This document shows positions 18,593 through 26,258 of a stretch of 64,000 bases of DNA, one piece after another. The notes under the pieces were generated by a model. The model was not told where the DNA came from. It made no database searches and worked only from the letters and a program-made list of their open reading frames with translations. This DNA comes from Sphingobacteriales bacterium. GTDB taxonomy: Bacteria > Bacteroidota > Bacteroidia > Chitinophagales > UBA2359. A program made the position numbers and the translations under genes. Position 1 is the first letter of the stretch. Each line of letters begins with the position of its first letter. The stretch is taken from the NCBI GenBank assembly GCA_016711285.1, contig JADJTG010000007.1, forward strand, positions 62,001 to 126,000, written 5' to 3'.

Positions 18593-19483
18593 TTATATAT
18601 ACTTAAAGCGCAAATAAGTACCCAAAGGCAGCTTTTTTGCGTAGCTGTCTTCAAAATAAATTTCGCCGAGTTCGCGGTGGCGGGCGAAAGGAAAATGTTG
18701 TGCCATCAAATTATCCACCACCAATGCCGACAAGCCCATTGAATAGAAATTCATCACCAAAAAGCAAGGGCGTTTGGCGAGCAGTTGGGCGCAGTAGAAG
18801 AGCAGTTCGTCTATGTTTTTTTCAAACTCCCATTTTTCGCCGTCAGTGCCTCTACCGTAGGCGGGCGGGTCTAATACAATTCCCTGATAGATTTTGCCGC
18901 GTTTGGCTTCGCGGCGCACGAATTTGAGGGCATCTTCGGTGATGCGGTGAATATCGTTCCAGCCGTTGGCTTCGGCATTGCTGCCCGCCCAATGCACCAC
19001 CTGCCGCACCGAATCCAAATGCCATACCTGCGCTCCCGCCGCCCGCGCCGCCAAAGTAGCGGCTCCGGTGTAGGCAAACAAATTGAGAACGGCGGGTTGT
19101 TTCATTTGTGAAGCGGTATCATAAATAAAATTCCAGTTGTCGCACTGTTCAGGAAAAATACCCACATGCTTAAATGCCGTAAGCCCCAGCCGCATCTTGA
19201 ACGATAATTGATGGTGCTGGTAGCGAATCCACCATTGTTCGGGCATAGCGGCGTGGCGAGTCCAAGTTCCTTTTTCGGCAGTGGTATCTTTGGCGGCGTG
19301 GCGCACAAAACGGGCGTGGGCGCGCTGTTGCCACTCGGCTTCGGGCAAAGATTTGCTCCACAAGGCTTGCGGCTCGGGGCGGGCGATGATATAATCGCCG
19401 AAACGCTCTAATTTTTCAAAGTTGCCGCTGTCAATCAATTCGTATTGATTTTGCCAAGCTGCGCGGATATAGTGTAAATTCAC
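18593..19483 (-). CDS. Class I SAM-dependent RNA methyltransferase (RlmI/RlmK-like)
   Basis: A 296-residue protein with a Rossmann-type methyltransferase core: motif I VLNLFAYTGAATLAARAAGA (about 130-150), the acidic HLDSV strand, and the catalytic-type motif LDPPAYGRG (about 207-215). The NLFAYTG and DPPxxGRG motifs are typical of the RlmI/RlmK and class I rRNA cytosine or guanine methyltransferase group. It lacks an N-terminal PUA domain, so exact substrate specificity is unclear; 23S rRNA is the likely target by family. Its 3' end faces array A, with 127 bp of AT-rich sequence between. Confidence 0.88.
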   Translation of the reverse strand: MNLHYIRAAWQNQYELIDSGNFEKLERFGDYIIARPEPQALWSKSLPEAEWQQRAHARFVRHAAKDTTAEKGTWTRHAAMPEQWWIRYQHHQLSFKMRLGLTAFKHVGIFPEQCDNWNFIYDTASQMKQPAVLNLFAYTGAATLAARAAGAQVWHLDSVRQVVHWAGSNAEANGWNDIHRITEDALKFVRREAKRGKIYQGIVLDPPAYGRGTDGEKWEFEKNIDELLFYCAQLLAKRPCFLVMNFYSMGLSALVVDNLMAQHFPFARHRELGEIYFEDSYAKKLPLGTYLRFKYI

Positions 19484-19544
19484 AGAATTGTAGAAGGTAT
19501 TTTTTTCTTAAAATATTTTTTTGCTGTTAGCCACTTTGTTTATG

Positions 19545-19687
19545 CTTCTGTTTCCGGTTTAGGTATTGGCGAAGATAGGGACTATAACCTCAAATGTTCA
19601 ATAAACCACAAATGTTGATAGAAGTACGAATGTTCAAGTTTAGCACTTCTGCCCCCATTTTGCCAACCCCTTGTTGTAGGCAGTCTT
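19545..19687. repeat. attC-like imperfect hairpin E1 (3' of the HEPN gene)
   Basis: The left arm GGTATTGGCGAAGATAGGG pairs imperfectly with the right arm CCCCCATTTTGCCAACCCC. The loop region carries AAATGTTCAATAAACCACAA and GAATGTTCAAGTTTAGCAC, shared with E2, E4 and E5. The right end has the core GTTGTAGGCAGTCTT (19673-19687), an inverted copy (14/15) of AAGATTGCCTACAAC at the edge of E2. The HEPN stop codon follows immediately at 19688. The left terminus lacks a clear GTT core, suggesting an eroded array end. Confidence 0.6.
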
Positions 19688-20605
19688 TTATTGTTTTAAT
19701 ATGTTACTTTTTTCGTTTAGTTCTTCAAGTCGAGTTTTTTCTTTTTCAATTAGTAGTCTTGGATTTTGTTCAACTTTCTTTCTTAATTCATCAAATTTTG
19801 GTTCTAAATCTTTTACCATATTTATAAATTCAACTACTTCTTTACTTTCAACTGTTTCTCTTCCGTGTGCAACTTGATTTCTTATATTTCTAAAATCAAA
19901 TATTTTCTTTTTGATTTTTTCATCAATTTGAACATCATATTCGTTCATAAGCCTTGAAACATTATCGGGATTGAATAATCTAAAAATTGGCATTCTAAAC
20001 TCTCTTTCTTCGCCTTCTGTATGACTTAATATTATTTCTCTAATTTTATTTGTTTGTCCTTCCATATAAGCATAAGCTGAAAGCAATGCACCAACGGGGT
20101 GTACTTTTGTCAGTTTATTTAACTTGTCTAATTCAGTTTGAGTAGTAACAGAACGAAGTTTGAATATTGCCAAATCATCTTCTGAAAGAAAATCCTCCAA
20201 AACTTTTTCAATATCAAGATTGTAGTTAGCTGTCAAAAATTCTTTAAAAAACTCATAAGTTGCCTCCATATAAAAAATGGTAGTCAACTCATTTGGAAAT
20301 CCATATCTATGTTGTAAAGCATTTCTTTCATCTATTAATAATTCTAATTTATTTAAATGTGGAATTTTAATTTGCTTTTCTTTTGATAAAGTTTCAATTG
20401 CACCTGTTATTGTAATTGTTTCTTTTGCGTTTTTATAAATTGAAAGCCCTAAGTCAAGCATTAAATCTTTAAAAATTAACTCAACTGCATTTGCTAAATG
20501 AAGAATTACAAATTTTCTATCCCTTTCTGTCCCTAAATTGAAATGCTCAATAGAGTGTGAAAAAAGGTCAAACGAACTTTGGAATAAAGGGGAAGTATAT
20601 GCCAT
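19688..20605 (-). CDS. Uncharacterised protein with two HEPN-like RX4H motifs
   Basis: A 305-residue mostly helical cytoplasmic protein that I cannot place in a named family. Two segments match the HEPN ribonuclease signature, an arginine followed by a polar residue and a histidine five positions after the arginine: RNALQH (residues 94-99) and RNQVAHG (242-248). The second strongly resembles the RNxxAHG pattern of HEPN and DUF4145-type proteins. The C-terminal 45 residues are charged and probably coiled coil. It forms a single-gene cassette bounded by GTTGTAGGCA inverted cores and lies next to a restriction-modification cassette. A defence or toxin role is inferred from motif and context, not shown. 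The gene is AT-rich compared with the core genes. Confidence 0.6.
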   Translation of the reverse strand: MAYTSPLFQSSFDLFSHSIEHFNLGTERDRKFVILHLANAVELIFKDLMLDLGLSIYKNAKETITITGAIETLSKEKQIKIPHLNKLELLIDERNALQHRYGFPNELTTIFYMEATYEFFKEFLTANYNLDIEKVLEDFLSEDDLAIFKLRSVTTQTELDKLNKLTKVHPVGALLSAYAYMEGQTNKIREIILSHTEGEEREFRMPIFRLFNPDNVSRLMNEYDVQIDEKIKKKIFDFRNIRNQVAHGRETVESKEVVEFINMVKDLEPKFDELRKKVEQNPRLLIEKEKTRLEELNEKSNILKQ

Positions 20606-20649
20606 ATTGTTTTTTGTCGTAATTTTTTATGTAGTGAGTGTCTGTCTTT

Positions 20650-20777
20650 AAGATTGCCTACAACGGTTTGGGGCTTGGCGAAGTGGGGGAAATCGAAGCT
20701 AAAATGTTCAATAAACCACAAATGTTCAAATTAGCACATAAACCCTGCTTTTGCCAATATCTTGTTGTGTGCCGTTT
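20650..20777. repeat. attC-like imperfect hairpin E2 (3' of the BglI-type methyltransferase)
   Basis: The left arm ACAACGGTTTGGGGCTTGGC, continued by GAAGTGGGGG, pairs imperfectly with the right arm CCCTGCTTTTGCCAA. The loop contains AATGTTCAATAAACCACAA and AATGTTCAAATTAGCAC. The left end carries the core of the next (HEPN) cassette (AAGATTGCCTACAAC, 20650-20664). The right end carries GTTGTGTGCCGTTT (20764-20777), which is inverted against AAATGGCACACAAC at 22750-22763. The last codons of the methyltransferase gene read into the hairpin, as often happens with cassette-borne genes. Confidence 0.65.
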
Positions 20778-21772
20778 TTATTTGTATTTGTGGCAAATTC
20801 AGTTTTCACCTCTTTGGGAAATAATATTTCACTTTTAAATGACTGTGAATGTTGTGCATTCTTGATATTCTTTTTTGCAATTACAGCGTATTTTTTCATC
20901 ATTTCTATTCCAATAAAGTTTCTGTTCGTCTCAATTGCAGCAACAGCAGTTGTGCCACTTCCAAGAAAGGGGTCAAGTATAATATCTCCTTCATCTGTAT
21001 ATAACCGTATCACACGAGACGCTAACTCTTTCGGAAACATAGCAGGGTGTTCTTTATTTGCTCTAACGCTGGGTATTTCCCAAATCTGTCTATACCCCCA
21101 TTCCTTCCATTCGTCTTGTGTCAATCTTTCACGGTTCACAATGTATTCTCCTGGCTTCCAAAAAATATATAAATCTTCGGTCTCGCTTACGCTTTTTAGT
21201 GTGTTAGTTGTCCATTTAGAATTTGCCCACGCAGGGTCTTTTTTCCATATACGTTTATCATAAAGAAACAACCCCGCATCATATGCGTATTGTTCTATAT
21301 TTCCACCAACGAGTTTAACGTGTGTACCTACTGCGTATTTTCCTCCTCGTATATTATTTCCATTAAGTCTTCTGTCAATGGTTTGTTCACTGCATTTAAG
21401 TACCTCGGCAATTTGCCTTCTGTTATAATTAGGAAAATCCGATTGCACTTTGAGAATCATATCTTTTGTTACATCACATTTTCTGTTTGAAGGATTCATT
21501 CCCATAATACGTGGCATTTTTTCGTTTTGGAAAGCAATTATATCTGCAATGTTTATAACAAGAAACCCCCCTGGCTTTAATACTTCATAATGTAACGTAA
21601 TGATATTTTTTAATAATTCTTGCCAAGAATCATAGGTAGCCTCCTTTTCGTATTCTTTTCCTCAAAAATAGGGGGGAGACCAAAAAGATAATGCTATTGA
21701 ATTAGGTGATATTTGTCCTATCAATGAAACAGAATCACCGCAATAAACTGTATTTATAGCCAGATTTTCCAT
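20726..21772 (-). pseudogene. BglI-type DNA methyltransferase (beta-class, probable N4-cytosine), in-frame stop
   Basis: From the ATG at 21772 the frame encodes a beta-order amino-methyltransferase of about 348 residues: catalytic motif IV SPPY at residues 32-35 near the N-terminus and the SAM-binding motif I DPFLGSGTT at about 267-275 near the C-terminus. Between them a helix-turn-helix-like stretch (RRQIAEVLKCSEQTIDRRLN) could contact DNA. A TGA at 21662-21664 interrupts the frame at codon 37, directly after the catalytic motif. Restart at the internal ATG at 21517 would lose motif IV and should be inactive. The start codon lies one base after the restriction endonuclease stop, implying translational coupling. 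N4-cytosine specificity is inferred from the SPPY motif and the BglI partner. Confidence 0.85.
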
Positions 21773-21773
21773 A

Positions 21774-22656
21774 TTAAACATAAATTTCTTTAACACGCCA
21801 CATATCAATTGTTTTTAAAACGTCAAATGATACTCTTGAACGAATTTTTCGTAAATCTTTCTTCTTATCATCTTTTCCTGGGAAAAAACAGATTTGGAAA
21901 TGTTTGCAAGTAATTTGGGTTATGGGTAAGTAACAGACCATTAGGAATACAAGCAATTTTAATTTTTTCAAGCGGTTGCCCTATTGTTTCATTGCCGTTA
22001 TTGACCATTTTATACACAGGTTTAATAACGAATGTTGTTAATGGTGCTATGGTATTATCACTCAAAACATAAATAGGAGAGAGTGAACTAAGGAAATTGT
22101 GAGAAACTAATTTACCTTTTGCAATAATTGGGTCATTTAAAACACCTTCGTCAATATTATTCCAGATACCCGAACCTGATACTTGATAAGGTGACATTAC
22201 TACGTGATTGAAGTCATCTCTTGGCCCAGCGGATTTTATATCAATAAAAATCCAAGCTGAATCTGTAATATTAAGAGTTTGTCTAATTCTTTCGCTTGAA
22301 ATTATACATCTTTCATCAGAACCCGAAGGTAGTCCAGAATCTTTAATGGCAAAATTAGAGGCGAAATATCTTGATAATTTGCTGCCAAACACTTTTTCCC
22401 CAACTTCAATCCAGGGGTATTGATCACCAATTGGTGACCTACCTCTATCAAGTGGGGTGTAATTTTTCCAAAACGAATATAAATAGGACGCTTCGTTATA
22501 ATCCCTTACTATTTCAGGCAATTGTAAGTCAATGAAATGCAAAATCTCATTCATAACAAAGTGCTCTATTTTAATAAGGCAATTAGGATTACTTTTAAAG
22601 TAATTAACCGAACTTTGATATGAATCGTATTGCTCATTAATAAACTGTTTAAACAT
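21774..22656 (-). pseudogene. BglI-type restriction endonuclease (GCCNNNNNGGC family), frameshifted
   Basis: The translation closely follows BglI as I remember it: RDYNEASYLYSFWKNY, PPLDRG-like TPLDRGRSPIGDQ, PWIEVGEKVFGSKL, and the active-site strand FIDIKSAGPRD. D114, D139 and K141 fall where BglI has its catalytic D116, D142 and K144. The main frame stops at 21868 after LFFPRKR; the next frame continues with FPGKDDKKKDLRKIRSRVSFDVLKTID and ends at 21774, matching the BglI C-terminus. One extra base in the G3A6 tract at 21880-21888 explains the shift, and the total is 3n+1. Repaired, the protein is about 293 residues, near the normal length. It precedes the methyltransferase by one base. 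Recognition of GCCNNNNNGGC is inferred from similarity. Confidence 0.88.
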
Positions 22657-22747
22657 CTATTTGCGTTTCTAATTGTAACTATTTTCTTAATTTGTTTTGT
22701 CAAAGTTAGCATTGTAAAACCACTTATTCAAGTTATGTTAGGTCGTT

Positions 22748-23569
22748 TTAAATGGCACACAACTGAATGATAGGCGAAGTATCTCCTCCTCCCAACTGCT
22801 CCTTAATTTGGTCTATATTCCATATCGTTTGGCGATAGCCGATGTCGTGTAGGGCTTGTGCATCTTTAAAATCAAAAAGACCATAGTTGTAGGCTTCTTC
22901 GGGTTCGATGGTGATGTGGCATTGGCGCAGACGACTTTCGGTATTTTTCCACAACAATAAATCAAAACAACGCTGCCCGATTTCAAAAATACCTTCTACA
23001 TTATAATCGTAGCCGTGCGGATTTACATTTACGCCGATTACTTTATCGCACAAAGGCAAGAGGGGTTCTACAGGCAAATTATTGATAAGCCCGCCATCTA
23101 CAAAAGTTTGATTATCAACTTCTACCGAATGAAAAACCATCGGAATTGCCGATGATGCCATCACTGCTTCGGAAAGGCTGCCCCGCTCCAATATCTGATA
23201 CTCGCCGGAATTGAGGTTGCTGACAGCTATAAATAATTTTTTCGGCAACAACTCAATGCTGTCGTGTGGTACTTGCTCCAAAAAAATACTTTTCAGCAGC
23301 GACAATTTTGTCAAGCCGCCACCGCTGATAATGTTGAGGCTGGCTCCCAAACGCAGCACTTTAAAAATACTGTTGTTGTTGGCAATCTCCATCATTTTGT
23401 CAAAGGAAACGCCCGCCGCATACAAGCCGCCCACGATAGAGCCGGCACTCGTACCCGCCACCCAAGCCGGACTGATGCCGTTTTCTTCCAAAGCCCGCAA
23501 CACGCCAATATGAGCCCAGCCGCGTGCACCACCGCCGCATAAAACAATACCGATTTTTTGGTTAACCAT
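22748..23569 (-). CDS. Patatin-like phospholipase (RssA-type), C-terminus altered by cassette insertion
   Basis: A 273-residue serine hydrolase with all patatin motifs: oxyanion hole CGGGARG (11-17), nucleophile elbow GTSAG with Ser41, and the catalytic dyad aspartate DGG at 158-160. It resembles bacterial RssA/YlbK-type cytoplasmic lipid acyl hydrolases. The last codons, encoding QLCAI and the stop, coincide with the GTTGTGTGCC core of the downstream R-M cassette, so residues after about 268 are cassette-derived and the native end has been displaced. The catalytic domain is intact, so activity is probably retained. The large membrane protein gene ends about 63 bp upstream on the same strand. 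Confidence 0.92.
   Translation of the reverse strand: MVNQKIGIVLCGGGARGWAHIGVLRALEENGISPAWVAGTSAGSIVGGLYAAGVSFDKMMEIANNNSIFKVLRLGASLNIISGGGLTKLSLLKSIFLEQVPHDSIELLPKKLFIAVSNLNSGEYQILERGSLSEAVMASSAIPMVFHSVEVDNQTFVDGGLINNLPVEPLLPLCDKVIGVNVNPHGYDYNVEGIFEIGQRCFDLLLWKNTESRLRQCHITIEPEEAYNYGLFDFKDAQALHDIGYRQTIWNIDQIKEQLGGGDTSPIIQLCAI
22750..22763 (-). repeat. 5' core site of the R-M cassette inside the patatin gene
   Basis: On the minus strand GTTGTGTGCCATTT is inverted against GTTGTGTGCCGTTT at the right end of hairpin E2 (13 of 14 identical). It overlaps the last codons of the patatin gene, so the cassette boundary lies inside that coding sequence. Confidence 0.6.
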
Positions 23570-23632
23570 TACTTTTTTTTATTTTTTTTAAAACAACTTT
23601 TTTATCAAAAAACATACTGTTGTTTTTGGTTT

Positions 23633-26080
23633 TTAAATTTGATGATAGGAGAATTCTTCTTCTCCCTGAATGCCTCCTTGTTGTTCTATGAGTTCTTTTT
23701 TTCGATAAATAGGCCACAAAAACGTAAGCACGATACCGATTAAATATAAAATAAGTGCCACATCAAAAATAATATCGCCGATGAAGGAATAAGGGGGTAC
23801 AAATTTTAAACGGACGGTATGATGCCCTGCCGGAATATTCATTCCCATAAAACCGACATTTGCCAAATACAGTGGTACTTCCTCTTCATCAAGGGTTGCC
23901 CGCCAGCCTTTGTCGTAGGGTATGGCAAAAAACAAAAATTGCGGCGCACGGCTTTCTATTGTACCTCTGATAAAATTGTGCCCGTGCCTCTCGATGCGCA
24001 AAGTGTCGCGCAAAGGGCTGAACACATCGGCGGCATAATGTTCAAGGGTATAATTCTGCGGCAATACCTGCGCTCCTTCGTACACCGGATAAGATTTAAA
24101 AGCGTCTAAATCTTCATTTTCCGCCACAAAAGCATTGAACAAGGTTATATCGCGCAGCGAAGCATTGTTGATGCGCTCAAATTGGGCAAGGCTGATTTTT
24201 TGGCGATAGGTGAAGCCGAGAGGCAAGTAGAATTTATTGCGCAGCAAACGCACATCGTTGAAAGTTTTGGCTTCCTGAGCAAAGCCGTTGGTTTCGTAAG
24301 CCGATGGATTGTCTTTGGTGAGGTGATATTTAACAGTGCCGATGCTCTGCAAAAAGGGGCGCGTACTCAAGCCGGGCGACCAGCGTTTTTGTGTGGCATC
24401 GTTGGGGTCTATCACAAAAAGTTTTTCTAAAAAACGGATATAATACTTTTGATTGAAAGAAGTATAAACCGTAGTGCCGAAATAATTTTGCACCATACCA
24501 TCATTGATACTCGGCTCTTGGGCTGTACCCGAAGAATATTCTTTGTTGATACGAAAAAAAGTGCTGTCGGTTTGTTTGAGATAATTAATAGCATCTACGG
24601 TATAATCATTGTAGCCCACGCGTGCCTGCAAAGTTTCGCTTTTTACTGCTTGGCGCGGCGCAACGGTATGATTTGCCATAATGCCCAACTCCAACAAAAC
24701 CAAAGGAACTAAGGCATATAAACAAATGCGTTGCAAGGACGCGTAATTGGATAGCAATAACAAAACGGTATAAATCAGCAAAAATGCCGCCGCCGTAAGT
24801 TGGATATTTTGTTGGATATGTATATCCTGCACCGGATACGGAAAAAACAACAACGCCAACAATACCGCACAGGTAATAAGCAGCAAAGGCACTTGAACTT
24901 TAAAACGAAACTCCAAAATATTGCGGTAGCTCAACATAGCAAATATGATGAGCGTAGCAGGAAAAAACAAAGAAATAGCGTGTTTGTAGTAGTCGCCTGC
25001 AAATAAATAATAAGCATAGCGAAAGTAGGGAAAGATAAGGATAAAGAGCCAAAATCCTAATAAAGCACCATAAATGAAAAGTTTGCGGCGCGGCTGATTA
25101 TAAAATAATTGCGGCACCAAGAGCAAAGTGAGCATACCGCAATAAAAAGCCGGAGCTTCGAGATAGTTGCGCCAGCCGCTGTAATCCGAGCCGTTGCCGA
25201 GAATGTCGTTGGAAAAAAAACGCAAAATGATGGTGACATAATGCGAGGGGCTTTCCAAAAAATAAAAAGGCACTGCCGACAGGTCTTGTATCAATGAAGA
25301 AGCACCGCTCAAACGGGGGCTTTGTACCACCCGAGTGAATTGCGACACCAAACCCGGAGCCAACAAAGCAACACCCAACAACGAAAACACCACCAATTTC
25401 AGCACAATGCGCCCCACATCTTTCCATGTTTTATCCCTTGTGGCAAACATGCGAAAGATCAAATACAAGCCAATGAAAGTAGTGGTAAAATACAAGTAAG
25501 GTCCAAAACTGATATAATAAACCGCCAAAGGGATAAGTATCCATACATTAAAAGTGAACAACATCTCAAACGCCAGCAGTGCGAAGGCATTGTTCATGAT
25601 AATATTGGAGTGGGCATACCAACTCGTTCCGAGTATCATATATCCTGATAAAGTAAAAATAAAAGCCCCCAGCAATGCCGGAACACGTCGGTTGAGCAAA
25701 ATCCTGAAAAATAAGTAGATATAGAGGGAAGTTAGCAGAATTTTACACAATTCTATCAAAATAAACCGCTCGGCAGGGTACTCCATCTTATAAAATAAAT
25801 CCAAAAATTTGGAAACATATATCATCAAAGATGGAATTTCATTATCACCTTTATACAAATTTTGCCCCATTCCCTGATAAAAACTCCACATCATCGTTCC
25901 GCCCTCCTGCGCCGAATAGTAAGTGTAATGCATCAATTGAGGATAATAAATATTGATGGTATCGCTGCCTACATCAGTAAACATATACACATATTCTTTA
26001 TCCAAAAATTTCCAAAATACGAGGCTACATACCAGCAGAACGGCTATTTCAAGTATCAAAATAAAACCCACCTCGCGCAA
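23633..26080 (-). CDS. YfhO-like multi-spanning membrane protein
   Basis: About 815 residues with many predicted membrane segments and, at the C-terminus, a soluble beta-rich region (GWRATLDEEEVPLYLANVGFMG and HTVRLKF) typical of YfhO-family proteins, followed by a last membrane helix. YfhO-type proteins belong to the GT-C superfamily and decorate lipoteichoic acid or surface glycans in other phyla; here the substrate is unknown. The listed start is a TTG. The frame remains open for another 32 or so codons upstream without an ATG, and that segment (RDTKKPSFKFRLPRLNRA) looks coding, so the true start is uncertain. Confidence 0.8.
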   Translation of the reverse strand: MREVGFILILEIAVLLVCSLVFWKFLDKEYVYMFTDVGSDTINIYYPQLMHYTYYSAQEGGTMMWSFYQGMGQNLYKGDNEIPSLMIYVSKFLDLFYKMEYPAERFILIELCKILLTSLYIYLFFRILLNRRVPALLGAFIFTLSGYMILGTSWYAHSNIIMNNAFALLAFEMLFTFNVWILIPLAVYYISFGPYLYFTTTFIGLYLIFRMFATRDKTWKDVGRIVLKLVVFSLLGVALLAPGLVSQFTRVVQSPRLSGASSLIQDLSAVPFYFLESPSHYVTIILRFFSNDILGNGSDYSGWRNYLEAPAFYCGMLTLLLVPQLFYNQPRRKLFIYGALLGFWLFILIFPYFRYAYYLFAGDYYKHAISLFFPATLIIFAMLSYRNILEFRFKVQVPLLLITCAVLLALLFFPYPVQDIHIQQNIQLTAAAFLLIYTVLLLLSNYASLQRICLYALVPLVLLELGIMANHTVAPRQAVKSETLQARVGYNDYTVDAINYLKQTDSTFFRINKEYSSGTAQEPSINDGMVQNYFGTTVYTSFNQKYYIRFLEKLFVIDPNDATQKRWSPGLSTRPFLQSIGTVKYHLTKDNPSAYETNGFAQEAKTFNDVRLLRNKFYLPLGFTYRQKISLAQFERINNASLRDITLFNAFVAENEDLDAFKSYPVYEGAQVLPQNYTLEHYAADVFSPLRDTLRIERHGHNFIRGTIESRAPQFLFFAIPYDKGWRATLDEEEVPLYLANVGFMGMNIPAGHHTVRLKFVPPYSFIGDIIFDVALILYLIGIVLTFLWPIYRKKELIEQQGGIQGEEEFSYHQI

Positions 26081-26258
26081 AATAGTAGCGCGATTAAGGC
26101 GTGGAAGTCTGAATTTGAAAGAAGGTTTTTTAGTGTCACGGTTGTAAAAGTAGTGTTTAAGTCCAATTTTTTACCTGTGTTTGAAAAAGAAATTAAAACA
26201 ATGTTTTTTTAAATTATTACTAATCAATAAATTGAGTAATATAAAAAATATACATCTG

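Larger units (their letters stand above)
19545..22763 (-). mobile_element. Cassette array 1: HEPN cassette plus BglI-type R-M cassette
   Basis: Two minus-strand cassettes in series. The R-M cassette runs from 22763 to about 20664 and the HEPN cassette from about 20664 to about 19545. Each begins with a GTT core whose inverted copy starts the hairpin at the 3' side of its own genes: GTTGTGTGCC at 22763-22754 against plus-strand 20764-20773, and GTTGTAGGCA at 20664-20655 against plus-strand 19673-19682. Over 14-15 bp each pair has one mismatch. This is the relation expected of integron cassettes. The left end at about 19545 is degenerate. No integrase is present here; a recombinase remnant lies at 49164-49586. 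Confidence 0.6.

Noticed and set aside
21662..21664. TGA recoded as an amino acid in the methyltransferase
   Set aside because: Other genes here, for example cysS, end normally at TGA, and no recoding signal is visible; a point mutation or sequencing error is simpler.
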